64,000 bases of DNA. It comes from Nitrospirota bacterium. Its GTDB lineage: Bacteria > Nitrospirota > Nitrospiria > SBBL01 > JAADHI01. The translations under genes and the position numbers were made by a program. This document shows positions 1 through 9,477 of this stretch, piece by piece. The notes under the pieces were generated by a model. The model searched no databases, was not told the origin of the DNA, and was given only the letters and a program-made list of their open reading frames with translations. The stretch spans positions 27,856 through 91,855 of the forward strand of contig JAJDBV010000004.1 in NCBI GenBank assembly GCA_029261165.1. Reading direction: 5' to 3'. Within the stretch, counting starts at the first letter, position 1. Every line of letters starts with the position of its first letter.

Positions 1-158
1 CTTACACAATCATTTCAGGAGATATTCGACCAAGCAATGAGGATGTGAAGATGACAAAAAGGTTAAGGGATGCCGGAGAGATCCTGGGCATCCAAGTGTT
101 GGATCATATTATTCTGGGGGACGGCAAGCAGTTCAGTTTCGAGGCAAACGACATGTGA
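1..158 (+). pseudogene. 3' end of a RadC/MPN-like gene, apparently frameshifted at the HxHPSGD motif
   Basis: Reading ...[47 protein letters not shown] matches the RadC C-terminus; CAC AAT CAT (HNH, nt 5-13) lies in a different frame from TCA GGA GAT (SGD, nt 15-23). 5' end is outside the window. Confidence 0.55.
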
Positions 159-211
159 GATATCGTGTAAGATTTAAGGAAGGCCGTCATGGCACTGCAT
201 AGAGGGGCAGT

Positions 212-252
212 ACGCCATATTATCATGATAATATATCTTGCTATTATGGCGT
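212..252. promoter_or_regulatory. Nested palindromes upstream of the Xre-RES operon, candidate autoregulatory operator
   Basis: Perfect 18-nt palindrome ATATTATCATGATAATAT at 217-234, flanked by ACGCCATA / TATGGCGT arms. Confidence 0.5.
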
Positions 253-302
253 GATTGCGTTATCCTTTCAAGCAGCAAGATAAGACTTCCAAGGGGAACG
301 GC

Positions 303-659
303 ATGAAACAAGCTGCAATTCATAAGATCGAGTGTAGTTCCGTTATTGAATCGATTCGAAGCACGACACGGCTCTCGCAAGAGGCGTTTGCCCGGGCGCT
401 CGGAGTGTCGATGCGAACGGTTGTACGGTGGGAGAAAGAGGGTGATGCGCCGCCCCATTTAGAAAAAGAGCGGCTGGAGTTGATCCATGAATTGGTTCAA
501 ACTGCAGCAGAGATGATGGAACAGTGTGACATCCCTGCCTGGTTTTCCACGCCGAAGGAGGCGCTCTCCGGAGAAAGGCCGGTTGATCTTTTCTCTACAT
601 ACCGAGGCATTCAGCAGGTCCGGGAGATCCTCGAAAAGACACGTTGGGGAATCTTCTAA
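303..659 (+). CDS. Xre-family HTH antitoxin of a Xre-RES toxin-antitoxin pair
   Basis: HTH sequence TRLSQEAFARALGVSMRTVVRWEKEG; immediately upstream of a RES-domain ORF. Internal ATG at 303 preferred over the track start at 255. Confidence 0.8.
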   Translation: MKQAAIHKIECSSVIESIRSTTRLSQEAFARALGVSMRTVVRWEKEGDAPPHLEKERLELIHELVQTAAEMMEQCDIPAWFSTPKEALSGERPVDLFSTYRGIQQVREILEKTRWGIF

Positions 660-662
660 ACC

Positions 663-1175
663 TTGTCAAAACAGATACGTTCTACTTCCCTCAAAAAGAC
701 GCCATCCAGGACCCTCCAAACAAAAGCGTATCGCGTTATCGCGCGCGACTTGATGCCCTTGTCTTTAGAAGGAAGTCTGATGCTCGGGGGGAGATATAAT
801 CCTCCGTACCAGTTCGGCGCCATTTATTGTGGTTGGAATGAAGAGACCTGCTGGGCGGAGATTGAAAAGAGGCTCGAAGGACCTGTCAAGCGGGCGCGAT
901 TTAACGTTATCCCCATCCGTGTTCATCTCAACAAGGTCTTGGATCTTACCGATCCGACCGTACTCTCTGAGCTAAAGGTAGAACGGCAGGACCTTACACA
1001 TCCTACGGATTACACGCTGACTCGCCGGATCGCAAATATGGCAAGAGAAGCCGGTTTCGAAGCGATTCTGGCACCTTCTTCTGCTAGCCCAGGGACTATT
1101 ATCGCCATCTTTTCAGATCGTTTAGACACCCGATCCAAATTAGCCGTTGTGAAGCGCCGAAAACCCCACTCATAA
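663..1175 (+). CDS. RES-domain toxin
   Basis: GGRYNPP motif, YCGWNEETCWAE, LAPSSA; TTG start 3 nt after the antitoxin stop. Confidence 0.8.
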   Translation: MSKQIRSTSLKKTPSRTLQTKAYRVIARDLMPLSLEGSLMLGGRYNPPYQFGAIYCGWNEETCWAEIEKRLEGPVKRARFNVIPIRVHLNKVLDLTDPTVLSELKVERQDLTHPTDYTLTRRIANMAREAGFEAILAPSSASPGTIIAIFSDRLDTRSKLAVVKRRKPHS

Positions 1176-1223
1176 CCCCAAAAGTCAATCATAGTCATAC
1201 AACCGGTATTCTTGTACCGTTTT

Positions 1224-1259
1224 AAGGCCCGGAGGAGATCTTTCCTTTCGGGCCTTTTT
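1224..1259 (+). terminator. Intrinsic terminator after the RES gene
   Basis: AAGGCCCGgagg...ctttCGGGCCTTTTT stem and T tract. Confidence 0.7.
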
Positions 1260-1357
1260 ATTTCTATTCATCGGATTCGGCAAGGGGAACGCTGCCGGCA
1301 GTCTCTTAGGTCTGCCTTAATAGAATCCTAACAATCATCCGAAGCCCGGATAAAACA

Positions 1358-1399
1358 GCAGAAAGCCCTTTAGAGGATTTCCTTTAAAGGGCTTTCTGC
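1358..1399 (+). terminator. Strong hairpin just upstream of a small CDS
   Basis: GCAGAAAGCCCTTTAGAGG / CCTTTAAAGGGCTTTCTGC, ~19-bp stem; next ATG at 1418. Confidence 0.55.
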
Positions 1400-1417
1400 G
1401 TTAACAAGGAGGTTGAA

Positions 1418-1582
1418 ATGCACTGTACAAACTGCGGTGGGCTGATCATTAGCGAACACATTTACACAAGCCAGGGAAATGGACTCGTCTCTAAATGTGT
1501 TTTGTGTGGACGGTCCCACGGTCAGAAACACAAACCACAAAGAGACCGGAATCGAAGCCGATATGCCCTGTTGATGATCTGA
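1418..1582 (+). CDS. Small (54 aa) zinc-ribbon-like protein, not in the ORF track
   Basis: MHCTNCGGLIISEHIYTSQGNGLVSKCVLCGRSHGQ..., two CxxC knuckles; RBS AAGGAGG. Confidence 0.65.
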   Translation: MHCTNCGGLIISEHIYTSQGNGLVSKCVLCGRSHGQKHKPQRDRNRSRYALLMI

Positions 1583-1639
1583 CATCAATGGGATCAAGGG
1601 GATCTAAACCGAAAACATTGATTAAAAGGAGGATAGAAA

Positions 1640-1807
1640 ATGAGAACAATTGTCATCGATCCGCAAAAAGAAGCAGCCATGCTCAGTCACATGAACCGGG
1701 TCCGGCCCTATCTGGACGAAGCATTAAGCGGAATAACGTGGAGCGATCTTAAGGGTCACCTTCGTGAGGTTCGCGCAGAGCGTCGTTTTAAAAGAGGATG
1801 CCAATAA
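1640..1807 (+). CDS. Small hypothetical protein (55 aa), not in the ORF track
   Basis: MRTIVIDPQKEAAMLSHMNRVRPYLDEALSGITWSDLKGHLREVRAERRFKRGCQ*; RBS AAAGGAGGATAG. Confidence 0.55.
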   Translation: MRTIVIDPQKEAAMLSHMNRVRPYLDEALSGITWSDLKGHLREVRAERRFKRGCQ

Positions 1808-1810
1808 AAA

Positions 1811-1842
1811 GGGGATCAACCAGTCGCCACTGATTGATCCCC
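1811..1842 (+). terminator. Hairpin
   Basis: GGGGATCAA...TTGATCCCC inverted repeat. Confidence 0.5.
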
Positions 1843-1850
1843 CTGAAGAT

Positions 1851-1905
1851 AGTCCCCTACTCAGAACCTTGTGTAACTTAGAATCAGTCTACTGAGTGGG
1901 GGACT
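1851..1905 (+). repeat. Inverted repeat, second stacked hairpin
   Basis: AGTCCCCTACTCAG / CTGAGTGGGGGACT arms (13/14 complementary). Confidence 0.5.
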
Positions 1906-1952
1906 TCGTGTCAAGAAAAACTGTCATCCAACAGACAAGGAGGAAGAAGAAG

Positions 1953-2117
1953 ATGAAGAAGAGATCCTGCGGTGGAAAGTTTCTCGCAAAATGGCAAGGT
2001 GAAGGCCCTCTCGGAAGAGGATGCTCCCCGCTCTGGTATCAAAAAGGCCATCGGGATGAAGATATGATAGACCGGTATACCATTGCATCAGACGGCATGG
2101 TGCTTCTAAATCAATAA
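1953..2117 (+). CDS. Small hypothetical protein
   Basis: MKKRSCGGKFLAKWQGEGPLGRG...; RBS AAGGAGGAAG. Confidence 0.4.
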   Translation: MKKRSCGGKFLAKWQGEGPLGRGCSPLWYQKGHRDEDMIDRYTIASDGMVLLNQ

Positions 2118-2175
2118 GCGTTGAGAAGGTCCGGCAGGGGGGATGCCTGTCGGGCTTTCTTTTCTGGAGGAGGTC

Positions 2176-2430
2176 ATGGAAGAGAAACATTTATTGTGCG
2201 AATCCGGCACGCACAGACTCTTAACAAACGAATCTCTTAATGGGAACCATCTCTCTTTCGAAGATCGTCTCTTTTTAGAGGCGATCCGTAAAACCGGGTT
2301 TCCGGAACGGTTGAGGCAAAGACGTCCGAAGCTTTTCGACCGTCTGCAGGGGAGATTGGTCTCACTGAAAAAAGAAGTCATTAAATTATACGAAAAGGAT
2401 CAAAAGAAGAGGAGGCGATGTGAACAATAG
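2176..2430 (+). CDS. Hypothetical protein (84 aa)
   Basis: ATG at 2176 with RBS GGAGGAGG; overlaps the start of the next gene. Confidence 0.55.
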   Translation: MEEKHLLCESGTHRLLTNESLNGNHLSFEDRLFLEAIRKTGFPERLRQRRPKLFDRLQGRLVSLKKEVIKLYEKDQKKRRRCEQ

Positions 2431-3823
2431 TCTCAAGGAAAATCAAAAACCGATCTATCTGTCTGACGCAGTTGCCGACGATACGGTCGATCTGATCTCT
2501 GAGCCGGAATCGATCCTGGCCCACAGCCGGATGCAGACTTACGCCGGCACCCTGCGGCCCGGGATAAAGGTCCCCTACGAGAGCGGAAAAGACGCCCTTT
2601 CACCGAAAGAGAAGGCGCTCTACAAGAAAAGGGTTCTCGGAGGAAGATCGCCGCGCGAGATCGAAAAGGAAATCGGCAAGATGCTCCGACCCAAGAATGT
2701 CCCTTATTTTTCGGTCTACCGCACTGAATGCAAAAACAGGCCGGAGCATGCCGATCTGATCCGATCGCTTTATGGGAATGAACGGGGGGAGATCTCGCGG
2801 CTTCGCATTACCTTTCTTTCGGACAAGTGGTGGGAGTACCTCCCTCACAACCTGATGGCGTTCAAGCGATCAGGGCTTTACTGTTCGTCCGAGCGGATCG
2901 GAGGAAAACTGGTCGCCTCTCGGGATCCTGAGCTGGAAAACGGCACAGGGGGAAAGAACGAGTCTCATCGGAGATTCAAGAGAGAAAAGATCACGCTTCC
3001 CTGTATACCGGACGAATGTCCGATCTATCAGTCGAAGGGATGTCAATTCTCCGGTGTCCTTCATTTTCTGATCCTGGGGATTCCAGGAACCGACCTGTGG
3101 CGGCTTCCGACGACTTCTTTGTATTCGGTCGCGGCGATCTACAAAAAGCTCAATGATTTTAATCAGGCCTTTAGAAAAAAGGGGAAGAGCATCATCGGGA
3201 TGCCGTTTGAGCTTTATAAGGCCGAGGAGGAGATCTCACGGTGGGACCCGGAAAAGGGGCGGGTTCGGAACAAACAGTGGATCATCCGGATCGACTGTCC
3301 CGAACTTCCGCTTGCCGATCTCATCGTTCAGATGTCCAGTTTCAACTTGGAGCAAAACGGTTCAGTGAAGCCTCTTCTGGAGAACCGGAGCCAGGAGCAA
3401 CCTCCTCTTCAAGAAAATAGATCAATCCCGCCGACGACAACAAACCGGGACGTAAACGGAAAGGGTCGTGGAAATCGAGGGATAAGAGAAGAACCGGCTG
3501 CGCCAGAGAAGGCTGAAATCAAGGCGCATGAAGAGGAAGAAGCGGCCGATCCGTTGACGGCGATCCGCTCATCGATCTTATCCGAGCTGGAGCCGATCGG
3601 AGTGGTGCCGATGTCTGTCGTTGAAGTCTTTCTTGCCGAGGTCAAAAAGAGCCGCTTCGATGAACTCTCCTTGGAAGAAGTCCAAACGCTTTCTCAAAAA
3701 GTGTTCGCGGCGAAAAAAAATGCCTCGCGGTTAAACAACCCGGAAAAGAGCCACTCGAATCTTCCGCCAAGAACCCAGGCCGAGCGAAAGCCTGTGGGAC
3801 AAGTAAAAGACGCGATATTTTAG
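2420..3823 (+). CDS. Hypothetical Cys-containing DNA-metabolism protein (ICE 'hydrolase/metal-binding'-like, tentative)
   Basis: Long ORF with coupled GTG start and backbone context; central CIPDECPIYQSKGCQFSG motif; family not recognised with certainty. Confidence 0.6.
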   Translation: MNNSLKENQKPIYLSDAVADDTVDLISEPESILAHSRMQTYAGTLRPGIKVPYESGKDALSPKEKALYKKRVLGGRSPREIEKEIGKMLRPKNVPYFSVYRTECKNRPEHADLIRSLYGNERGEISRLRITFLSDKWWEYLPHNLMAFKRSGLYCSSERIGGKLVASRDPELENGTGGKNESHRRFKREKITLPCIPDECPIYQSKGCQFSGVLHFLILGIPGTDLWRLPTTSLYSVAAIYKKLNDFNQAFRKKGKSIIGMPFELYKAEEEISRWDPEKGRVRNKQWIIRIDCPELPLADLIVQMSSFNLEQNGSVKPLLENRSQEQPPLQENRSIPPTTTNRDVNGKGRGNRGIREEPAAPEKAEIKAHEEEEAADPLTAIRSSILSELEPIGVVPMSVVEVFLAEVKKSRFDELSLEEVQTLSQKVFAAKKNASRLNNPEKSHSNLPPRTQAERKPVGQVKDAIF

Positions 3824-3842
3824 GCGGGTTAAACGTGATGCC

Positions 3843-3875
3843 GGAGGCCCTGGGATGGTGATCTCCAGGGCCTCC
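3843..3875 (+). terminator. Hairpin upstream of the primase-like gene
   Basis: GGAGGCCCTGG / CCAGGGCCTCC 11-bp perfect stem; next GTG start 3897. Confidence 0.55.
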
Positions 3876-3896
3876 TTATTATTTAGGAGGAACAGT

Positions 3897-4901
3897 GTGA
3901 CATTGGAAGAGGTCAAAACAATACCGATCCTTGATGTGGCCACCTGGCTGGGTCTCAAGTTAAGAGGCCGATCAGCGCATTGCTTTGCGCATACACCTGA
4001 TCGTCATCCGTCGCTTGTATTCAACCTACGGAGAAACACATTCAAATGCTATGTCTGTCCGGAGATCCGCGGGTCAGTGATTGACCTGGTGATGCAGGTC
4101 AGTAAATGCAGTTGTAAAGAAGCGATAAAAATGCTTGAGACCTATGCCGGAAAACCGATCCGATATCGACCGTCCGGTCCATCTTTGAAACGGCAGCAGG
4201 ACGCAAGCCTTTCGCCGGAATATAAAGGCATGATCCTCGATACACTCCTCCAGGCGGCCCCTCTGGAAAAAGAAGGACTCCGTTACCTGGTTGGTCGGGG
4301 GATCGACCCGGACACTGCGCTCAGGATGGGAGTCGGATCCTTGCGGCCTGAAACATATCAAAGCCTGTTCAGGGTTTTGGTTTCGTTGCACGGCCGGTCT
4401 GCACTGCGTCGTTCCGGCCTGACCCATTTCTTTCTATTGGCGAAGGAAGGGCTTTCGTTTCTCCTCTTTCCCTACCGGTCGGGAAAACGGACACATCTGA
4501 TCAAGGCACGGTGCCTTCTCACAAAGGAAGAAGCGGATGGCCGCAATATACGCCGGTTTGTGGCGACCGAGCCGGCGGAGATCCTCTACAACCAGGATGC
4601 CGTTCAATCGACGTCACCACTTTATTTATGCGAGGGGGAGATCGACACATTGACGATGATCCAAAGGGGCTATGCGGCCATCGGCATCCCCGGGGTCAAT
4701 AGCTTCAGGGATGATTGGTTTAAGTCCCTTGCCGGGAAAGAGGTCATTCTCTGCCTTGACAATGATGAGGCCTGGGAAAAGGCATCGGAATGGTTCAACG
4801 CCGAATTCTCCCGTCACGGCATCACCCATTCCCGCTTTTCTTTACCGGCCGGGATGGACATCAATCAGTATTTTCAACAGAAGGAGGTTTGTCTTGGATG
4901 A
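3897..4901 (+). CDS. CHC2 zinc-finger/Toprim primase-like protein
   Basis: CFAHTPDRHPSLVFN...FKCYVCPEIRGSVIDLVM zinc finger; LYLCEGEIDTLTM ... VILCLDNDEAWEKA Toprim motifs; RBS AGGAGG before GTG 3897. Confidence 0.75.
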   Translation: MTLEEVKTIPILDVATWLGLKLRGRSAHCFAHTPDRHPSLVFNLRRNTFKCYVCPEIRGSVIDLVMQVSKCSCKEAIKMLETYAGKPIRYRPSGPSLKRQQDASLSPEYKGMILDTLLQAAPLEKEGLRYLVGRGIDPDTALRMGVGSLRPETYQSLFRVLVSLHGRSALRRSGLTHFFLLAKEGLSFLLFPYRSGKRTHLIKARCLLTKEEADGRNIRRFVATEPAEILYNQDAVQSTSPLYLCEGEIDTLTMIQRGYAAIGIPGVNSFRDDWFKSLAGKEVILCLDNDEAWEKASEWFNAEFSRHGITHSRFSLPAGMDINQYFQQKEVCLG

Positions 4902-6762
4902 ACTAAATGCCGATCAACGTGACGTGGTGGAGACCCGTGACGTCCCGATCCTGGTCCTGGCCGGACCCGGCACGGGGAAGACACACACCATTGTCGAGCG
5001 GATTGCTTCGCTCATACAGGAGGGTGAGGATCCCGACCGGATCTTAGCGATTACCTTTACGAACAAGGCGGCCCAGGAGATGAAATCGCGTGTCCTGAAA
5101 ATCACGGGGAAAAAGCCCTCCTGGATCCGGACGATTCATGGGGCCTGCGCCCAGATATTACGCGCTCATATTCATAAACTGGGGTACACGAACGCATTCC
5201 AGATCGCTTCGACTGAGTATGCCGTCAAAATGCTCAAGGCCGTCATCCGGGCGAAGGACCTCTCCGAGGTTGCCTGGAACCCCTCCGATCTGGCCCGGAA
5301 GATCGCCCGGATCAAGTCATCCGGAGACCCCAAGCCTGCGGCGGATAAGATCGAGGATCCGACCGTTGCCGACATCTTTACTGCTTACCAGGAAAAGATG
5401 AAGGGACAGGGCTGCATCGATTTCGATGATCTGGTTTATCTTACCTTGAAGATCTGTGTGGAGGATGCGGCCGCATTGGCCGGGATCAGGGGCGAATGGC
5501 GGCATCTGATCATCGACGAATTCCAGGACTGCGACATTACACAGTATGAACTCATTTCGTTGTTAGGCCGAGACAAAGGGATCGTGGCCGTTGGAGATGA
5601 CGACCAGTCGATCTATTCCTTCCGGTCTTCAACCCCTGAAGTCCTCCGGATGTTTGACGAAGACTTCCGGCCGAAGATCATCACACTCAAGACAAGTTAT
5701 CGTCTACCCCGGGTCGTTCAGGAGGCGGCATCCGCCTTGATTAAAAACAATCTGAACCGGTATGAGAAAGAAATTTATTCGGCCCAAGCGACAACCGGTC
5801 ATCTGGAGGTGCGCGGCTTCGGTGCCGAGTCTGAAGAGGCCGATTTCGTCGCCGCCAGGATTCAGCGCTTGCTCACCGAGGGGATCGTGCCCGAGGAGAT
5901 CGGTGTCCTGGCCCGACGGCATGCAGAGCTTGCCATGGCGGAAACGGCCCTGAAGCGATTGAAGATCCCGACACGAAAGACGGGAGAGCGATCCTTTTAC
6001 GAACATAGAGAAGTGCGGGACATGCTGGCCTATCTTACCGTCATCGCACTGCCGGAGAATTCGGCGGCCTTCGAGCGGGTCCTCAAGATCGAGAAAGGGA
6101 TCGCCCATCGGGTCGTCGACCTGATTGAGGATATCTCGGAGCGGAACGATGTCGGCCTCTATCAGGCCGCGGAGATCGCCGTAGAAAATCACTACATCAC
6201 TGAAGGGCCGCAGAATCAGATCAAACAGCTCTTCGGGCGCTTTGAAACCCTTCGTTCAAAGGTCTCCGGCTATTGCATCTCCGACCTGATGCGTGCCGCC
6301 GCGATGGAATTCGACACGCTCCAGCATCTTAAGACCCTCTCCCGTGGCCAGACCAACTTTGAAAAGCGGATCCTGCACCTGAAAGAGCTGGCGCAAATGG
6401 CCGACCGCTTCGAGCTGCAGTCCGGGCCCGGATTGATCAATTTCATCAATGAAATGGCGATTGCGGCGATACGGGGAGGGATCGTAAAAGAAAATAAGGA
6501 GATCCGTTTGGTCACCCTGCATGGCGCAAAGGGCCTGGAGTTTCGTGTGGTCTTTCTTATGGGGGCGAGTCAGGGGAATATCCCGCACGTGAAAGGGGAG
6601 GTGGAAGAGGAGCGCCGACTGATGTATGTCGGGATCACCCGGGCGAAAGAACAGCTCACGATCACGCATGCCCGTTATGTCGGGAATGAGGTCCGGCAGA
6701 GATCCCTGTTCATCGACGAGATGGGACGGCCCTTTAAGGGAGAAGAGGCCATCCGGGGATAA
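4894..6762 (+). CDS. UvrD/Rep-family SF1 helicase
   Basis: LNADQRDVV, LAGPGTGKTHTIVER, ITFTNKAAQEMKSRV, GDDDQSIYSFR, VTLHGAKGLEF, YVGITRAKEQL; TTG start with AAGGAGG. Confidence 0.9.
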   Translation: MDELNADQRDVVETRDVPILVLAGPGTGKTHTIVERIASLIQEGEDPDRILAITFTNKAAQEMKSRVLKITGKKPSWIRTIHGACAQILRAHIHKLGYTNAFQIASTEYAVKMLKAVIRAKDLSEVAWNPSDLARKIARIKSSGDPKPAADKIEDPTVADIFTAYQEKMKGQGCIDFDDLVYLTLKICVEDAAALAGIRGEWRHLIIDEFQDCDITQYELISLLGRDKGIVAVGDDDQSIYSFRSSTPEVLRMFDEDFRPKIITLKTSYRLPRVVQEAASALIKNNLNRYEKEIYSAQATTGHLEVRGFGAESEEADFVAARIQRLLTEGIVPEEIGVLARRHAELAMAETALKRLKIPTRKTGERSFYEHREVRDMLAYLTVIALPENSAAFERVLKIEKGIAHRVVDLIEDISERNDVGLYQAAEIAVENHYITEGPQNQIKQLFGRFETLRSKVSGYCISDLMRAAAMEFDTLQHLKTLSRGQTNFEKRILHLKELAQMADRFELQSGPGLINFINEMAIAAIRGGIVKENKEIRLVTLHGAKGLEFRVVFLMGASQGNIPHVKGEVEEERRLMYVGITRAKEQLTITHARYVGNEVRQRSLFIDEMGRPFKGEEAIRG

Positions 6763-6793
6763 GGCGCTTTACGTCACGATAGAGAGGATAGGT

Positions 6794-7237
6794 ATGACCC
6801 TAAAAATATTGAACGAGATCCATCCCCTGATCGAGGAGGCGTGGCATATGGGCTTCGATCCGATTCTGGATCAAACATCTGTTGTTGTCATCGATGCCGT
6901 CCCCGTCTCTGGAGAAGAGAATGGCCAGAGAGAACAATTTAGATCCGATTTGGAAAGACGGATCAGGGACAAAGAGGCGGAGGTGTGTACCTACCTACGC
7001 TCCCTTGATGGACTCCGTGTGAAGATCGACAGCAAGATCCTGGGAGAGACGATCTGGATCGTCGGAAAGAAAGAGATGTTGTCCGGCCTTCCTCACGGTG
7101 CGGTCGGTTATTTCCCGCAGGAAGTGATGCGGATCAAGAAGGCGAAGTGGACGGATGAATGCTTGCGCAAGATCCATCAGATCAAGAAGGTTTTCGGTGG
7201 AAGCATCCTTGATGTCCAGAGAAAACCTACCGATTAG
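6794..7237 (+). CDS. Hypothetical protein
   Basis: ATG 6794 preferred; uninterrupted ORF in backbone context. Confidence 0.5.
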   Translation: MTLKILNEIHPLIEEAWHMGFDPILDQTSVVVIDAVPVSGEENGQREQFRSDLERRIRDKEAEVCTYLRSLDGLRVKIDSKILGETIWIVGKKEMLSGLPHGAVGYFPQEVMRIKKAKWTDECLRKIHQIKKVFGGSILDVQRKPTD

Positions 7238-7272
7238 AGAACAATAATAACAGACAGACCTTATGTTCATTG

Positions 7273-7304
7273 AAGGCCCTGGGATCTCCCAGGGCCTTTT
7301 TTTT
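7273..7304 (+). terminator. Intrinsic terminator-like hairpin
   Basis: AAGGCCCTGGGATCTCCCAGGGCCTTTTTTTT perfect stem with T8. Confidence 0.8.
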
Positions 7305-7336
7305 CAGAGGACGTTTTTCTTAAATGAGGGGTTCAA

Positions 7337-7501
7337 ATGAGCGAATCAAGATTTCCGGTATCAAGGGGTGGCCTTGACCATGACAGGAAAGAGGTCGAGA
7401 GAGAGCATAAAAGAATGCAGGATGCCATCAAGAAAGCAAAAAGGCTACCCATCGATGACTGCATCAAGCGATTAAAGGAGATCCGCCACGGGATGTTCTG
7501 A
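7337..7501 (+). CDS. Small hypothetical protein (54 aa), not in the + track
   Basis: MSESRFPVSRGGLDHDRKEVEREHKRMQDAIKKAKRLPIDDCIKRLKEIRHGMF*. Confidence 0.5.
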   Translation: MSESRFPVSRGGLDHDRKEVEREHKRMQDAIKKAKRLPIDDCIKRLKEIRHGMF

Positions 7502-7575
7502 TCATCCCGACGGAATGATTTGAATGATGAACATAAACGTAAACTAAATCGAAAAAACAATGAAGGAGTCGATTC

Positions 7576-9012
7576 ATGACCGAATTTAAAACCTACCTAC
7601 AAGCAGGTTATCCCGCATTGTATGTGCAGACGCTTGAGCCTGCCCGCGCTATCGAGACGATGTCGCAACAGGTTCTTAAGGCGCAGGGCCATCCGTATGT
7701 TTGGGATATTCAGAGCGGAGTTATCAATCAATCGACCGGTGAAAAGGTCGCCGATCAGGCCGATCCGAACGCGGCGGTGCAGTGGATTGCTGATGCGCCG
7801 GAAAATGCGGTCCTCTTTGTCTGGAACTTCCATCACTTCCTCCCTTCGATCGAGATCATACAGGCCGTTCAAAACGGTCTCGATCTGTGGAAATCGAAAG
7901 GTCAGTGCCTGGCCGTTGTCGCGCCGAAGGTTCAGATCCCGGTGGAGCTGGAACGGGTCTTTACGCTGATCGACTTTGCGCTTCCGGATCAGGAGGCCTT
8001 AGATCGTATTCTTTCAGACGTCGCCTCCTCGGCGTCGCTCCCAGTTCCGGAACAGGCCGACAAGATTCTCGATGCCGCGATGGGGCTGACGGCCTTTGAG
8101 GCGGAAAACGCCTTCGCCCTCTCGGTCCTCGATCCCGAGCCCTTCTCCTGCAAAGTCATCGCGTCGCAGAAGGCCCAAATGGTGAAGAAGAACGCTTCGA
8201 TTGAAATCCTCACCTCGACCGATCGTTTTGAGTCCCTCGGCGGTCTGGAACAGCTCAAGACCTTTGCCCTTCAGATTGCTCCTTCCCCCCTTGCGCGGGG
8301 CCTCCTGCTGCTCGGCGTGCCGGGCTGCGGAAAAAGCCACTTTGCCAAGGCCTTGGGAGGGGAACTCGGTGTCCCGACCCTCTCTCTCGATTTCGGGCGG
8401 CTCTTCGGGTCGCTCGTGGGACAGTCTGAAGAGCGGGTGCGGCAGGCCCTGGCGGTTGCCGATGCGATGGCCCCGTGTGTCCTGATGATCGACGAGATCG
8501 ACAAAGGACTCTCCGGCGTGGCCTCTTCCAACCAATCGGACGGCGGTGTCGGGTCCCGTATCTTCGGTGCCTTTCTGACCTGGCTGAACGATCATGAAAG
8601 CCGGGTCTTTGTGGTGGCCACCACGAATAATATCTCCCAGCTCCCGGCTGAATTCCTGCGGGCGGAGCGATGGGACGGTCTCTTCTTCGTCGATCTTCCT
8701 ACGATTGGAGAGAGAGAGACGATCTTGAAGATTCACGCCAGGGAATATGGGATCGCCCTGTCGGATCTTCCCGACATGTCGGCATGGTCCGGGGCGGAGA
8801 TCAAGTCGCTCTGCCGGATCGCGGCGATGACCCGATCGACCTTGAAAGAGGCCGCCCGGTATGTCGTGCCCTTATCGAGGAGCATGGGGGAGAAGTTAAA
8901 GACCCTTCGGGATTGGGCGATGAGCCGAACCCTCCCGGCGTCTAGTCCTGTATCAATGCCGGCGCCGCCGGAAAGGAAACGCAAGATGGCCCGAAGAATA
9001 ATCGACAATTAA
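7576..9012 (+). CDS. AAA ATPase, Ycf46-like
   Basis: N-terminal YPALYVQTLEPARAIE...; GLLLLGVPGCGKSHFAKALGGELGVP, CVLMIDEIDKGL, AAA+ arginine region; followed by a DUF1257/Ycf35-like gene as in the Ycf46/Ycf35 context. Confidence 0.8.
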   Translation: MTEFKTYLQAGYPALYVQTLEPARAIETMSQQVLKAQGHPYVWDIQSGVINQSTGEKVADQADPNAAVQWIADAPENAVLFVWNFHHFLPSIEIIQAVQNGLDLWKSKGQCLAVVAPKVQIPVELERVFTLIDFALPDQEALDRILSDVASSASLPVPEQADKILDAAMGLTAFEAENAFALSVLDPEPFSCKVIASQKAQMVKKNASIEILTSTDRFESLGGLEQLKTFALQIAPSPLARGLLLLGVPGCGKSHFAKALGGELGVPTLSLDFGRLFGSLVGQSEERVRQALAVADAMAPCVLMIDEIDKGLSGVASSNQSDGGVGSRIFGAFLTWLNDHESRVFVVATTNNISQLPAEFLRAERWDGLFFVDLPTIGERETILKIHAREYGIALSDLPDMSAWSGAEIKSLCRIAAMTRSTLKEAARYVVPLSRSMGEKLKTLRDWAMSRTLPASSPVSMPAPPERKRKMARRIIDN

Positions 9013-9039
9013 CCGTCTTATGATGAAAAGGAGCAGGGC

Positions 9040-9477
9040 ATGTCACATATCACAAAGATCGAGATAGAAGTTACAGATCTAGAGGCGCTCAAGGCGGCCT
9101 GCCGACGTCTGAAGCTGTCGTTTATCGAAAATCAAAAAACATATCGATGGTATGGAAGCCGTATTGGGAATGAACCCCTTCCAGAAGGGCTTACATTGGA
9201 AGACCTTGGGAAATGCGATCACGCGATCAAGGTGCCGGGGGCATCTTATGAGATCGGGGTCCGCAAGGATAAAAACCGCCATCGTCTCCTCTGGGACAAC
9301 TGGAAGGCAGGCGGATTGGAACAGGTCATCGGAAGGGGCGCCGGACTTCTGAAACAGGCCTACGGCATCGAGAAGACAAAGAGAGAGGCGCGCCGCAAGG
9401 GCTACTCACTCTATGAGACGAAGAACGCAAACGGTTCCATCACCCTGAAGGTTTCAGTGGGAGGAGAAGCCTCATGA
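9040..9477 (+). CDS. DUF1257 (Ycf35-like) protein
   Basis: MSHITKIEIEVTDLEALKAACRRLKL N-terminus typical of DUF1257. Confidence 0.7.
   Translation: MSHITKIEIEVTDLEALKAACRRLKLSFIENQKTYRWYGSRIGNEPLPEGLTLEDLGKCDHAIKVPGASYEIGVRKDKNRHRLLWDNWKAGGLEQVIGRGAGLLKQAYGIEKTKREARRKGYSLYETKNANGSITLKVSVGGEAS

Noticed and set aside
4672-4893. Longer N-terminus of the UvrD helicase in the ORF track (start 4672)
   Set aside because: Overlaps the primase-like gene out of frame; TTG 4894 has an AAGGAGG RBS and begins at the conserved LNADQ motif.
5704-6192. 162-aa - strand ORF
   Set aside because: Antisense to the UvrD helicase; no domain.
8014-8736. 240-aa ORF on the - strand
   Set aside because: Antisense to the Ycf46-like AAA gene, whose motifs are intact.
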